From positions 124,001-188,000 of the forward strand of contig NZ_JQGC01000004.1 of the NCBI RefSeq assembly GCF_000743575.1: a stretch of DNA of 64,000 bases. The letters are read 5' to 3'. The notes below the pieces were generated by a model. It was not told the DNA's origin and made no database searches. It worked only from the letters and a program-made list of their open reading frames with translations. A program made the position numbers and the translations under genes. Within the stretch, counting starts at the first letter, position 1, and each line of letters opens with the position of its first letter. Positions 17,320 through 25,537 of this stretch are shown here, one piece after another. The DNA comes from Devosia riboflavina (GTDB lineage Bacteria > Pseudomonadota > Alphaproteobacteria > Rhizobiales > Devosiaceae).

Positions 17320-17873
17320 CCCGCTGGTTCGAAGACATCGTCATCGACGAGGCCTTTCCCCTCGGCGACCACAGCTTTTCCGAAGACGAGATCATCCGCT
17401 TCGGAAAGCTCTACGATCCGCAATATTTCCACGTCGATCCAGAACTCGCCAAGCACAGCCATTTCGGCGGTCTCGTCGCCAGCGGCTGGCACACCGTCAG
17501 CGTCGGCCATCGCAAAATGGTGGATGCGCTCGATGCCGAGGCGGACAGGCTCAAGGCACAGGGCGACGAACCCGGCGTATCCGGCCCTTCCCCCGGCGTC
17601 AATTCCATGGAGTTCAAGGCGCCGGTGCGTCCCGGCGATACCGTCACCTATGAACTCGTCGTGACCGGCAAGCGGCCGTCCAATTCGCTGCCCGGCTGGG
17701 GCCTGCTGTTCAACCGCCTGACGGCAACCAATCAGCGCGGCGAACTCGTCTATCGCGCCGAAATCGTGGGTTTTTCCAAGCTGCGCGACTATTCCATGCC
17801 GCTCAAATTGAAAGTGTTGCTGGCGCTCACCAGAGTGCCGGTGATCGGTCCGCTCCTGCGCCGGAGCACTTGA
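17316..17873 (+). CDS. MaoC-family dehydratase, second copy
   Basis: 185 residues with the same layout as the preceding gene: YDPQYFHVDPELAKHSHFGG, then VASGWHT. It carries a longer middle and a basic/hydrophobic C-terminal extension (LKLKVLLALTRVPVIGPLL) that could be an amphipathic membrane anchor. Tandem arrangement with ATGA overlap suggests the two paralogues work together. Confidence 0.9.
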   Translation: MTRWFEDIVIDEAFPLGDHSFSEDEIIRFGKLYDPQYFHVDPELAKHSHFGGLVASGWHTVSVGHRKMVDALDAEADRLKAQGDEPGVSGPSPGVNSMEFKAPVRPGDTVTYELVVTGKRPSNSLPGWGLLFNRLTATNQRGELVYRAEIVGFSKLRDYSMPLKLKVLLALTRVPVIGPLLRRST

Positions 17874-17904
17874 AAGGCAAAGGGCGCACCGGCACTCTGC
17901 ATGC

Positions 17905-18249
17905 ATGCGCCGATTCGCCCTTGCCCTATTGCTGTTCCCCGCCTTGTCCGTGCCCTCCATGGCGCAGATTTATCAAGGCAATTGGTCCTGCCGGGACGCG
18001 ACGACCAATCGCGTCGGCATCCTGACGATCTACGGCAATGTCTATGGCTGGGCCTCGCGCACCATGGGCGACCCCAATTCCGGCACTGGCACGGTAACGC
18101 CCTATCAGGACGGCGTCGGCTTCAACGACGGCAACCTCAAGGCCAATCTCGGCGTCCAGGCTGCGCGCATGGTGGAAGATCCCGTCAATGGCGTCGCCGT
18201 GCAGCTCGAAACGGCTGACACCATCGTCATGCTCTGCACGCCGCGCTGA
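17905..18249 (+). CDS. Small exported hypothetical protein
   Basis: 114 residues. A signal peptide occupies about residues 1-20 (LALLLFPALSVPSMAQ). The mature part is about 94 residues, predicted mostly beta, with one cysteine near each end (NWSC and MLC) that could pair as a disulfide. I do not recognise a family. Follows the MaoC pair by 31 bp and may be co-transcribed. Confidence 0.75.
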   Translation: MRRFALALLLFPALSVPSMAQIYQGNWSCRDATTNRVGILTIYGNVYGWASRTMGDPNSGTGTVTPYQDGVGFNDGNLKANLGVQAARMVEDPVNGVAVQLETADTIVMLCTPR

Positions 18250-18281
18250 GGCGCCTTTCCAATTCCTTGCAATCCACCACG

Positions 18282-18372
18282 GTCGTCATCACCGGGCTTG
18301 TCCCGGTGATCCAGACGATGCCACTCCTTGCGCCGAAGAGTGGATTGCCGGGACAAGCCCGGCAATGACGAC
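18282..18372. repeat. Nested palindromic repeat
   Basis: Outer arms 18282-18313 and 18341-18372 are 32-bp inverted repeats. Each arm is also a hairpin by itself: CACCGGG-CTTGT-CCCGGTG on the left and TGCCGGG-ACAAG-CCCGGCA on the right. The four positions where the arms differ are compensated inside each small hairpin. This is a dispersed palindromic unit in the 300-bp spacer before the TerC gene. Apart from this and the hairpin at 18459-18482, I see nothing else in the spacer. Confidence 0.8.
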
Positions 18373-18458
18373 GGAGCTTGGATGCCGACGCTTCTCGCCC
18401 TGCAGCGCGAAAGTCCACCAAGGTAGGGGCTTGACCTTTTCAGCCAATTGCACAATTT

Positions 18459-18482
18459 AGAGGGGCAATGCCGGGCCCCTCT
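18459..18482 (+). promoter_or_regulatory. Leader hairpin before the TerC gene
   Basis: An 8-bp perfect stem AGAGGGGC/GCCCCTCT with an 8-nt loop, about 65 nt before the TerC start. A possible -35 TTGACC lies at 18431-18436 with a weak AT-rich -10 ending near 18458, so the hairpin would sit at the transcript start. TerC/Alx genes elsewhere are controlled by metal or pH leaders, but I could not match this to the yybP-ykoY consensus. Confidence 0.35.
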
Positions 18483-18547
18483 GGTCATGGGTTCTCCATG
18501 GCGATGTCGGAATTGCTCCACCTCGTTACATGGAGAAGGTCCGGCGT

Positions 18548-19567
18548 ATGGAAACGCTTCTTGCCGCCCTTTCGGGCGATTTTCTCGGAACCCCCGTCTA
18601 TTTCTGGGTCGCGTTCATCGCGATCGTCATTGGTCTGCTTGTTTTCGACCTCGGCATTCTGCACAAGGATGAGCACGAGATCGAAGCCAAGGAGAGCCTG
18701 CTGCTCTATGGCTTTTATGTCGCTATTGCCCTCGCCTTCGGCGGCTGGGTCTGGTGGCAGCGTGGCGCCACGGCCGGCCTAGAATTCTATACCGGCTACC
18801 TGCTCGAACAGAGCCTGGCGATGGACAATATGTTCGTCATCGCCACGATCTTCGGCTTCCTCGGCATCCCCCGCCTCTACCAGCACAGTGTGCTCTTCTG
18901 GGGTATTCTGGGCGTCATCCTGTTCCGCGCCGTGCTGATTGGCGTCGGCGCAGCGCTGGTCAATCAGTTTAGCTGGATTCTGCTCGGCTTCGGTGCCTTC
19001 CTGGTCTTCACCGGCATCCGCATGTTCCGCCATCAGGATGAGGAGCCGCACCTCGAAGACAACAAGGTCTTCCAGTTCATCTCCAAGCATTTCCGGGTCA
19101 CCAAGCAACTGCATGGCCGCTCGTTCACCGTCAAGCAGGCGCACCCGACCACGGGCAAGCTCGTCACCTGGCTGACCCCGCTTGCCGTGGCCCTGATCAT
19201 GGTCGAAATCGTCGACCTGATCTTCGCCGTGGACTCCGTGCCGGCCGTCTTCGCGGTCACCCAGGACACGTTCATCGTCTATACGTCGAACATCTTCGCC
19301 ATCCTGGGCCTGCGTTCGCTCTACTTCGCCCTGGCGGCAGCCATGAACCGCTTCCGTTACCTCCAGACCTCGCTGGCGATCATCCTCGTGCTGGTCGGTA
19401 TCAAGATCTCGCTGGTGCCCTTCCATATCCACATCGACACCCTTCTCTCGCTTCTCGTGACGCTGGCGATCCTGGCGGGCGGCATCGGCTTCTCGCTCTG
19501 GAAGACCCGCAACGAGCCCAATATCAGCGCTCAGCAAGACCCCGGCCAAGGTCAGCTCGAACCCTGA
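18548..19567 (+). CDS. TerC/Alx-family integral membrane protein
   Basis: 339 residues, seven to nine membrane segments. Conserved acidic membrane motifs are visible (LVFDLGIL near the N-terminus, EQSLAMDNMFV, and LIFAVDSVPAVFAVT). The family includes Alx and TerC, proposed metal (Mn2+) exporters tied to tellurite or alkaline response. The ATG at 18548 has GAGAAGG 8 nt upstream; the earlier ATG at 18530 has none. A strong terminator follows, so it is monocistronic. Confidence 0.93.
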   Translation: METLLAALSGDFLGTPVYFWVAFIAIVIGLLVFDLGILHKDEHEIEAKESLLLYGFYVAIALAFGGWVWWQRGATAGLEFYTGYLLEQSLAMDNMFVIATIFGFLGIPRLYQHSVLFWGILGVILFRAVLIGVGAALVNQFSWILLGFGAFLVFTGIRMFRHQDEEPHLEDNKVFQFISKHFRVTKQLHGRSFTVKQAHPTTGKLVTWLTPLAVALIMVEIVDLIFAVDSVPAVFAVTQDTFIVYTSNIFAILGLRSLYFALAAAMNRFRYLQTSLAIILVLVGIKISLVPFHIHIDTLLSLLVTLAILAGGIGFSLWKTRNEPNISAQQDPGQGQLEP

Positions 19568-19584
19568 TCCGGTCTGATTTGACC

Positions 19585-19624
19585 AAAGAGGCGACCCGGT
19601 TGACCCGGGCCGCCTCTTTTCTTA
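19585..19624 (+). terminator. Intrinsic terminator after the TerC gene
   Basis: Stem AAGAGGCG...CGCCTCTT with an inner ACCCGG/CCGGGC part and a short loop, then TTTTCTT. Begins about 18 nt after the stop. The remaining spacer to 19907 (about 280 bp) holds only short hairpins such as GCACGCC-TTGC-GGCGTGC at 19834-19851 and no convincing gene. Confidence 0.85.
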
Positions 19625-19906
19625 TTCTACTTCCGCGCAATGCGCTTTGGAGGCCCTGTCCAGAAATGATCTGAAACCGCACCCCTGACGCTTCTGACTT
19701 GTCTTGGCATCCCCGCACCGGGGACCGGCCAGTCATGATGGCGCGTGTGGCAGCGGTCGATCCACGGACGGCCAAAATCTCTCCCTAGTCTATCTCTGCC
19801 CCGCCCCATCGGCGTCTCAGCCTTTCCGCATCCGCACGCCTTGCGGCGTGCCCTGTTTCACTTGCTTGGCCGTCGGGAAACGCCCTGGGGCCAGAAGGAT
19901 AGACTC

Positions 19907-20080
19907 ATGCCGAAAAACCAATTCCAGCGCCCGCAACCGATCAACCACTCGAACAATGTGCCGCGGCACGGACAGCAGCAGCCGCAGCCGCAAAAGCTGC
20001 AGGTAAAGCCCAAGCTGCCGACCCAAACATCGGGCCTGCCGCCGCTCGAAAAGCTGCTGGGCAGCGAGCGACAGCACTAA
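19907..20080 (+). CDS. Small P/Q-rich hypothetical protein
   Basis: 57 residues, basic, low-complexity in the middle (HGQQQPQPQKLQVKPK), with a short C-terminal helix candidate (LPPLEKLLGSE). The ATG at 19907 has AGAAGGA 7 nt upstream, and a near-perfect terminator follows the stop, so it looks like a real single-gene transcript. The open frame extends upstream to about 19745 without good coding character and is not included. Function unknown. Confidence 0.65.
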   Translation: MPKNQFQRPQPINHSNNVPRHGQQQPQPQKLQVKPKLPTQTSGLPPLEKLLGSERQH

Positions 20081-20086
20081 AAAGAG

Positions 20087-20118
20087 GTGCGGCCGGTGGA
20101 AACACCGGCCGCACTTTT
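20087..20118 (+). terminator. Intrinsic terminator with GAAA tetraloop
   Basis: Perfect 12-bp stem GTGCGGCCGGTG/CACCGGCCGCAC closed by a GAAA loop and followed by TTTT. It starts 7 nt after the stop of the 57-residue protein gene. Confidence 0.9.
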
Positions 20119-20242
20119 CCAAGCGCCGGCAAGAGCTTCGCTGGCGCGCCTACAATGGAAAGCATTGCAAATAAAGCAGTGCTCTAAACTTGCCGCATTT
20201 GCCCAATAGCAAAATTGTCATAATGACAAAGGAGAAGCGCAA

Positions 20243-20641
20243 ATGGGTGTGATCCACGAGATCATCTTCGACTGCGACAAGCCAGCCGTTCTCGCTCGTT
20301 TCTGGGCCGAACTTCTCGATGGCTATGATGTCAGACCCTATGATGCAGACGAGATTGCGCGTCTTGCTGCTCTCGGCCTAACGCCGGAAACGGACACGAC
20401 CGTGATGGTCGATGGTCCCGGCCCCTCGATCTGTTTCCAGAACGTCGATGGCCGCGTCTACAACAACAATCGCGTGCATCTCGACATCGAGACCACCAAC
20501 CGCAGTTCTGACGTCGAAAGGCTGAAGGCAGCCGGCGCCACGGTGGATCGGGTCTTGCCCACCTATACGGTCATGCGCGACCCCGAGGGCAATCAGTTCT
20601 GCCTCGTCGATCCTCGCATCACCACCATGGCCGCGGCCTGA
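20243..20641 (+). CDS. VOC (glyoxalase-like) family protein
   Basis: 132 residues with one full VOC unit built from two beta-alpha-beta-beta-beta modules. HEIIFDCDKPAVLARFWAEL opens the first module. VHLDIET opens the second, which ends MRDPEGNQFCLVD, the most typical VOC signature. Metal-type residues H5, H82-region and E/D near the end are present. The enzyme class ranges over dioxygenases, isomerases and resistance proteins, so no reaction can be assigned. AAAGGAGAAG precedes the ATG. Confidence 0.87.
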   Translation: MGVIHEIIFDCDKPAVLARFWAELLDGYDVRPYDADEIARLAALGLTPETDTTVMVDGPGPSICFQNVDGRVYNNNRVHLDIETTNRSSDVERLKAAGATVDRVLPTYTVMRDPEGNQFCLVDPRITTMAAA

Positions 20642-20712
20642 TCGCTAATGTGCTGACAGGAGCTGTCAGCGCACCGCGCTACATCGGGATCATCCAATTC
20701 GAGGAGAAACCC

Positions 20713-21111
20713 ATGTCGCTGATCGCAACATGCCACTGCGGCGCCACGCGCATCACCCTGCCCTATCTGCCCACCGAGATCAAAACCTGCAACTGCACCT
20801 TTTGCCAGCGGACCGGCGCAGTCTGGACCTATTTCGAAGAGGGCGAGCTCGAGTTCAACGCGCTCGAGAACGACAAGATCTACTCTGCCAGCGGCGGCAT
20901 GAACGAGCACCACTTCTGCTCGAACTGCGGCATTCACACATGGGGCAGCTCACCGGATTGGGCGTCGGTCTATAATGCCGACGGAACGCCAAAGGGCGAA
21001 CCCGGCGCCATGCCCACCAAGCGCACCTTCGCAGTCAACCTCAACGCCGTCGATTCGCTCGACTGGTCGCACGTGAAGATCGAAAAGATGGACGGCCGGA
21101 ACAACTGGTAG
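20713..21111 (+). CDS. GFA (glutathione-dependent formaldehyde-activating/CENP-V) family protein
   Basis: 132 residues. Zinc ligands are visible as CHC (C7, C9), CNCTFC (C26, C28, C31) and CSNC (C69, C72), the standard GFA arrangement. GAGGAG precedes the ATG at 20713. Family members bind zinc and some act with glutathione on aldehydes, but most are uncharacterised. Follows the VOC gene by 71 bp and converges on apt. Confidence 0.88.
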   Translation: MSLIATCHCGATRITLPYLPTEIKTCNCTFCQRTGAVWTYFEEGELEFNALENDKIYSASGGMNEHHFCSNCGIHTWGSSPDWASVYNADGTPKGEPGAMPTKRTFAVNLNAVDSLDWSHVKIEKMDGRNNW

Positions 21112-21118
21112 GCCACCA

Positions 21119-21144
21119 ACAAAAATCCCCGCTTTCGCGGGGAT
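21119..21144 (-). terminator. Intrinsic terminator, likely for apt
   Basis: Perfect 8-bp stem ATCCCCGC-TTTC-GCGGGGAT. On the minus strand it is followed by TTTTTG. It sits in the 68-bp space between the convergent GFA and apt genes. Confidence 0.8.
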
Positions 21145-21179
21145 CTTCGGATGTGAACGTCAGCGCCGTTCAAATGGGC

Positions 21180-21713
21180 TTAGTGCCCCTCAAAGGCCAT
21201 CAGCGCGCTCACATTGACCTTTTCCGCACGGAGCTTGTCGGCCCCGCCAAGGTCCGGCAGGTCGATGGCAAAGGCAGCGTGATCGCAGATGGCGCCGGTA
21301 CGGCGAATGAGCCCAACCGCAGCGATAGCGGTGCCGCCCGTCGCGATAAGATCGTCGACCACAAGCACCTTGTGCACATTGCTCAGCACATCGGCATGGA
21401 TTTCGATCGTATCGACACCATATTCGAGCGCATAATTCTGGCCGATCGTCGTACCTGGCAGCTTGCCGCGCTTGCGCACCGGCACAAAGCCGACGCCCAG
21501 CGCAATGGCAACGCCCGCGCCGAAGATGAAGCCCCGCGCTTCGATACCGGCGACATGGGTGAAGCCCAGTCCGCGATGCGCCTCTGCGAGCCGCTCCACG
21601 CTTTCCTTGAACCCTTCCGGATGCTCGATCAGTGTGGTGATGTCACGAAACAAAATCCCAGGCTTGGGATAGTCCGGAATGGTCCGGACCAGCGACTTCA
21701 GGTCGAGCGACAT
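21180..21713 (-). CDS. apt: Adenine phosphoribosyltransferase
   Basis: Purine salvage: adenine + PRPP to AMP + PPi, cytosolic. 177 residues, normal size. The PRPP-binding motif VLVVDDLIATGGTA is at 116-129. IEARGFIFGAGVA (about 57-69) and the N-terminal IPDYPKPGILFRDIT are diagnostic of Apt. Preceded 24 bp upstream by a 64-residue membrane-type protein. Its product links to the adenine deaminase at 42.5 kb as the competing fate of adenine. Confidence 0.96.
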   Translation of the reverse strand: MSLDLKSLVRTIPDYPKPGILFRDITTLIEHPEGFKESVERLAEAHRGLGFTHVAGIEARGFIFGAGVAIALGVGFVPVRKRGKLPGTTIGQNYALEYGVDTIEIHADVLSNVHKVLVVDDLIATGGTAIAAVGLIRRTGAICDHAAFAIDLPDLGGADKLRAEKVNVSALMAFEGH

Positions 21714-21737
21714 GGCAGGCCTTGTAAGACTTGGGAA

Positions 21738-21932
21738 TCAGGGGGTGCGGCGACCGACAATGTGGCGGGCGATGACACCGGCATTGTAAGCGACATTGCG
21801 CGTGGCGTTAGCAGCGGCTTCGCGGGCCTTGGGATTGTTGGCCACGGCCTGAATGCCGGCACGCACGGCCGGATGGCGGCTCATGGTCATGGCGGCGGAC
21901 ACGACGGTGACAGCCAGGCGAATGGCGGACAA
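21738..21932 (-). CDS. Small hypothetical protein
   Basis: 64 residues from a TTG start at 21932, chosen because GGGAGGAGG lies just upstream. One hydrophobic N-terminal helix (IRLAVTVVSAAMTMS) is followed by an Ala/Asn-rich helical part and a basic tail (HIVGRRTP). No family recognised. Lies 24 bp before apt in the same direction, so probably co-transcribed with it. Confidence 0.6.
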   Translation of the reverse strand: MSAIRLAVTVVSAAMTMSRHPAVRAGIQAVANNPKAREAAANATRNVAYNAGVIARHIVGRRTP

Positions 21933-22015
21933 GGCAACCTCCTCCCACAAAACCAATACGGGTTCATATTGCGTTTGAGGGCGGGATTGGCAAGGGCCTT
22001 GCACCGATGTGAGCG

Positions 22016-22043
22016 GAAAAAGAAAGGGGCCTGTAAAGGCCCC
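22016..22043 (-). terminator. Intrinsic terminator of the petABC operon
   Basis: On the minus strand GGGGCC-TTTACA-GGCCCC is followed by TTTCTTTTT. It lies about 48 nt past the left arm of the two-hairpin repeat, the same spacing as at ychF. Confidence 0.85.
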
Positions 22044-22090
22044 AATCCCAATCTTCAGTGCATGCCCTGCGAGCCTAGCTCTTCGGGCCC

Positions 22091-22144
22091 GACCATCTAA
22101 AATCGCTCCACCGGAGCGATTTTGCCGCGGAGCGGCCGATGGTC
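22091..22144 (-). repeat. Two-hairpin 40-nt repeat with gene-specific complementary arms, copy 2
   Basis: The core 22098-22137 is identical to 7013-7052 except for one loop base (GGA in place of AGA). The flanking arms here are GACCATC (22091-22097) and GATGGTC (22138-22144), perfectly complementary but unrelated to the arms of copy 1. The right arm overlaps the TGA of petC. Same orientation and same place relative to the host gene as copy 1. Confidence 0.85.
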
Positions 22145-23012
22145 AGTGTTCGATACCAGCCCAGATCTTGCGCTTGGTGCCGTACATCAGGCCGGCAAAC
22201 AGCACGAGGAAGATCAGCACTGCAAAACCGGTCTGCTTGCGCGAGACGAGGTGCGGTTCGGCCATCCACATCAGGAAGGCAGCGACGTCGGTCGAATACT
22301 GCTCCAGCGTCAGCGGCACGGACTGGCCGTCTTCGCCTTCTGCATAGCTGACGACGCCATCCGCCAGCGGCGGCGCCATGCCGATGGCGTGGCCCGGGAA
22401 GTAGTCGTTGTAGTGCTTGCCTTCCGGCAACTGGAAGGGTGTGCCGTCAGCATTGTGCGGCGCAGTCTCCGGCACTTCTTCATGATAGCCGTTGAGCAGC
22501 GCATGGATATAGTCCACGCCGCCTTCCTGGTAACCGGTGAAGTAGTTGAAGATCCAGGTCGGGAACGGATCGGTCACGCCGCGGGCCTTGGCCAGCACCG
22601 AGAAATCAGGCGGCAACGCGCCGCCATTGGCGTCACGAGCTTCCTGGTCATTGGCAAAGGGCGACGGCCAGCGATCTGCCGGCACAGCCGGACGACGGCC
22701 GCCTTCGGCGGTGATATCAGCGACTTCATATTCGGCCGCAAGGGCGCGAACCTGAGCCTCGGAGAACTCCGGGCCGCCTTCTTCCATGAGGTTACGGAAG
22801 GAGATGAGGTGCGCGCTGTGGCAGCTCGAGCAGACTTCGCGGAAAACCTGGAAGCCGCGCTGGAGCTGGTTGGTGTCATAGGTGCCGAAGATGCCGCCGA
22901 ACGACCAGGACTGCCGTTCGACATGGGCACCGCCCTCGGCTGCCTGGGCCGGAGCCATGGCAAGACCGGCAACGAGTGCGGCGGCGGCGATGATGAGCTT
23001 ACGGATGTTCAT
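22143..23012 (-). CDS. petC: Cytochrome c1 of the bc1 complex
   Basis: Haem-bearing subunit passing electrons from the Rieske protein to cytochrome c, anchored in the inner membrane and facing the periplasm. 289 residues from the ATG at 23012. Signal peptide (IIAAAALVAGLAMAPAQA), haem-binding CSSCH in VCSSCHSAHL, the axial methionine in IGMAPPL, and a C-terminal membrane helix (TGFAVLIFLVLFAGLMYG). A GTG at 23030, overlapping the petB stop as GTGA, is an alternative start and could couple translation. Its stop lies in the repeat at 22091-22144. Confidence 0.96.
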   Translation of the reverse strand: MNIRKLIIAAAALVAGLAMAPAQAAEGGAHVERQSWSFGGIFGTYDTNQLQRGFQVFREVCSSCHSAHLISFRNLMEEGGPEFSEAQVRALAAEYEVADITAEGGRRPAVPADRWPSPFANDQEARDANGGALPPDFSVLAKARGVTDPFPTWIFNYFTGYQEGGVDYIHALLNGYHEEVPETAPHNADGTPFQLPEGKHYNDYFPGHAIGMAPPLADGVVSYAEGEDGQSVPLTLEQYSTDVAAFLMWMAEPHLVSRKQTGFAVLIFLVLFAGLMYGTKRKIWAGIEH

Positions 23013-23026
23013 GGTACTCGCCCCGA

Positions 23027-24280
23027 TCACGCGTGTGCATTCTTGCCGAGAACGCTCTCGGAAATGCTGGTTGGCAGGGGCTTGGGCGTTTCGATACGCG
23101 AGAGCACCGGCAGGATCACGAGGAAGTACAGGAAGTAGTAGCCCGTGCAGACCTTGGCGAGGACGGTATAGATACCCTCAGCCGGCTGAGCGCCCAGATA
23201 CATCAGGCCAACGAAGTTGATGGCAAAGAGCGCGAAGAACCACTTGAACATCGGGCGGAACACACCCGAACGAACCTTGGACGTGTCGAGCCACGGCACG
23301 ATCAGCAGCATGAGCATCGCGCCGCCCATGGCGATCACGCCGCCGAGCTTGGAGTCGATGAACAGCACGTTGAAGTCGATTGCGCGCAGGATCGTGTAAA
23401 ACGGCAGCAGGTACCATTCCGGAACGATGTGAGCCGGCGTCACCTGGGCATTCGCCATGATGTAGTTGTCCGGGTGACCCAGGATGTCCGGTGCGAAGAA
23501 CACGAACCAAGCAAACGGGATCATGAACAGCACCATGCCATAGAGATCCTTCATCGTGTAGTACGGATGGAAGGGCACGGTATCGCGGCTGTCCTTCACA
23601 TCGACGCCGACCGGGTTGTTGTTGCCCGGCACGTGCAGCGCCCAGATGTGGAGCGCCACGACGGCTGCGATGATGAACGGCAGCAGGTAGTGCAGCGAGA
23701 AGAAGCGGTTCAGCGTCGGATTGCCCACGGCAAAGCCGCCGAGCACGAGCTGCTTGATGCTTTCGCCCAGAACCGGGATAGCGGTGAAGATGTTCGAGAT
23801 AACCGTCGCACCCCAGAAGCTCATCTGGCCCCAGGGCAGGATGTAGCCCATGAACGCAGTGGCAGTGGTGAGAAGGAAGATTACGACGCCGAGAATCCAG
23901 AGGATTTCACGCGGGGCCTTATACGAACCGTAGAAGAGACCGCGGAACATGTGGATATAGAGCGCGATGAAGAACATCGAGGCGCCCACGGCGTGGGTAG
24001 CCTGGATGATACGGCCGCCATTGACGTTGCGGCGGATGTGCTCGACCGAGTCGAAGGCCATCGCCACGTTGGGCGTATAGTGCATGGCAAGGATGATACC
24101 GGTGACGATCTGCACACCGAGGCACATCACGAGAATGGCGCCGAAAGTCCACCAATAGTTGAGGTTCTTCGGCGTGGGGAAGTCCATGAGATGTTCTTTG
24201 GCGAAACGCACCACCGGCAGGCGGTCGTCCAGCCATTTCTCAACGGCATTTCCCGGAACGTAAGTCGAATGTTCTGACAT
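23027..24280 (-). CDS. petB: Cytochrome b of the bc1 complex
   Basis: 417 residues from the ATG at 24280 (GGGGG about 8 nt upstream; an in-frame GTG at 24295 touches the petA stop). Eight membrane helices and the two haem-ligand histidine pairs of helices B and D are visible ([49 protein letters not shown]). The Qo motif is present as PEWYLLPFY (PEWY). Full length for the alphaproteobacterial split-gene type. Confidence 0.97.
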   Translation of the reverse strand: MSEHSTYVPGNAVEKWLDDRLPVVRFAKEHLMDFPTPKNLNYWWTFGAILVMCLGVQIVTGIILAMHYTPNVAMAFDSVEHIRRNVNGGRIIQATHAVGASMFFIALYIHMFRGLFYGSYKAPREILWILGVVIFLLTTATAFMGYILPWGQMSFWGATVISNIFTAIPVLGESIKQLVLGGFAVGNPTLNRFFSLHYLLPFIIAAVVALHIWALHVPGNNNPVGVDVKDSRDTVPFHPYYTMKDLYGMVLFMIPFAWFVFFAPDILGHPDNYIMANAQVTPAHIVPEWYLLPFYTILRAIDFNVLFIDSKLGGVIAMGGAMLMLLIVPWLDTSKVRSGVFRPMFKWFFALFAINFVGLMYLGAQPAEGIYTVLAKVCTGYYFLYFLVILPVLSRIETPKPLPTSISESVLGKNAHA

Positions 24281-24294
24281 CGGAAAAGCCCCCA

Positions 24295-24822
24295 CTAACC
24301 GATCTGGACCAGCGTATCGCTGAGGAATTCATACGGCGGCACGACCAGATTCTTGGGTGCTGGGCCGCGGCGGATACGACCAGCCGAGTCATAGTGCGAA
24401 CCATGGCATGGGCAGAACCAGCCATCGAAATCGCCGGATTCGCCAACAGGGATACACCCGAGATGGGTGCAGTTGGCGATCATGATCAGCCACTGTTCGT
24501 GGCCTGGCTTGGTGCGTGCCTCGTCGGTTTCCGGGTCCTTGAGATCAGAAAGCGGGACAGCCTGGGCCTCTGAAATTTCGGCCGCCGTACGGTGGCGAAC
24601 GAAAACCGGAAGGCCGCGCCACATGATGGTTACCGACTGCCCTTCGGCAATCGGGCCCACGTCATATTGAATGCTGGCAAGCGCCAGCGTGGACGCGTCC
24701 GGATTGAGCTGATTGATCAGCGGCCATACCACTGCGGCGGCACCAACAGCGCCGACAGCGCCAGTGGCGACGAAGAGAAAATCCCGCCGGTTGGTGGATG
24801 AGTGTTCTGCTTGCGTGGACAA
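24295..24822 (-). CDS. petA: Ubiquinol-cytochrome c reductase iron-sulfur (Rieske) subunit
   Basis: 175 residues from a TTG at 24822, with GGGG about 10 nt upstream. This start gives the normal alphaproteobacterial N-terminus, a Tat-type [17 protein letters not shown] anchor; no ATG fits. The 2Fe-2S ligands are in CTHLGC and CPCHGS with the expected spacing. First gene of petABC, divergent from trmL. Confidence 0.95.
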   Translation of the reverse strand: MSTQAEHSSTNRRDFLFVATGAVGAVGAAAVVWPLINQLNPDASTLALASIQYDVGPIAEGQSVTIMWRGLPVFVRHRTAAEISEAQAVPLSDLKDPETDEARTKPGHEQWLIMIANCTHLGCIPVGESGDFDGWFCPCHGSHYDSAGRIRRGPAPKNLVVPPYEFLSDTLVQIG

Positions 24823-25048
24823 GTCCGTTTCCCCGTACGATGCACAAATGACGGAACCGGCTCCAGCCCTCGACACCATAAGCAGAATCGACAAGCCAGC
24901 CGCCCTCAAGCGGTCCGTCAGTTGGGGTTCTTTTTGCACTCTCGGCTGGGCTTGTCCAGTGCGCGACGGGTGACAGTTTGATTGAGCGCAACTATATCCT
25001 AGCGCCAAACCTCTCGGATGGACCGGGCCCGCCCCGGGGACAACGCTT

Positions 25049-25519
25049 TTGTCGCTCGATCTCGCCCTCTATCAGCCCGACATTGCCAACAATACCGGCA
25101 CGCTGGTGCGCCTCGGTGCGTGCCTCGGACTCACCGTCCATATCATCCACCCCTCAGGCTTTCCGATCACCCCGCAAAACCTGGCGCGCAGCGGCCTCGA
25201 CTATGTCGAGCACGCCGTCATTCAGCAGCATGACAGTTTTGAGGCTTTCGAGGCTTGGCGAACCCAACACGGCCGGCGTCTGGTGCTCCTGACCACGAAA
25301 TCCAGCCAGTCGGCCTATGAAACGCGTTTCGCCCCTGGCGATATTCTCATGCTCGGCCGCGAAAGCGCCGGCGTGCCTGATTCCGTCGCCGAGCGGTGCG
25401 ACCTGCGCATTCGCATCCCCATGCGCCCCGGTTTGCGCTCGATCAATGTTGCTCTCGCCGGCAGCATGATAGTTGGCGAGGCCATGAGACAGATTGGCCG
25501 CTTTACAGAGCTTTCCTGA
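25049..25519 (+). CDS. trmL: tRNA (cytidine/uridine-34 2'-O)-methyltransferase
   Basis: SPOUT-class methyltransferase for the wobble base of tRNA-Leu, 156 residues. The knot-forming motifs are intact: NTGTLVRLGACLGLTVHII at the N-terminus, LMLGRESAGVP in the middle and PMRPGLRSINVALAGSM at the end. Start is TTG with GGGGA upstream. First of a trmL-hemF-ATPase run on the plus strand. Confidence 0.95.
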   Translation: MSLDLALYQPDIANNTGTLVRLGACLGLTVHIIHPSGFPITPQNLARSGLDYVEHAVIQQHDSFEAFEAWRTQHGRRLVLLTTKSSQSAYETRFAPGDILMLGRESAGVPDSVAERCDLRIRIPMRPGLRSINVALAGSMIVGEAMRQIGRFTELS

Positions 25520-25537
25520 AGGTCCATTCCCCCCGCT

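Noticed and set aside
18431..18547. yybP-ykoY manganese riboswitch before the TerC gene
   Set aside because: The conserved loop sequences of that riboswitch were not found; only an unassigned hairpin is present.
19745..19906. In-frame upstream extension of the 57-residue protein
   Set aside because: There is no ribosome site at its start and its composition is poor. AGAAGGA fits the ATG at 19907 instead.
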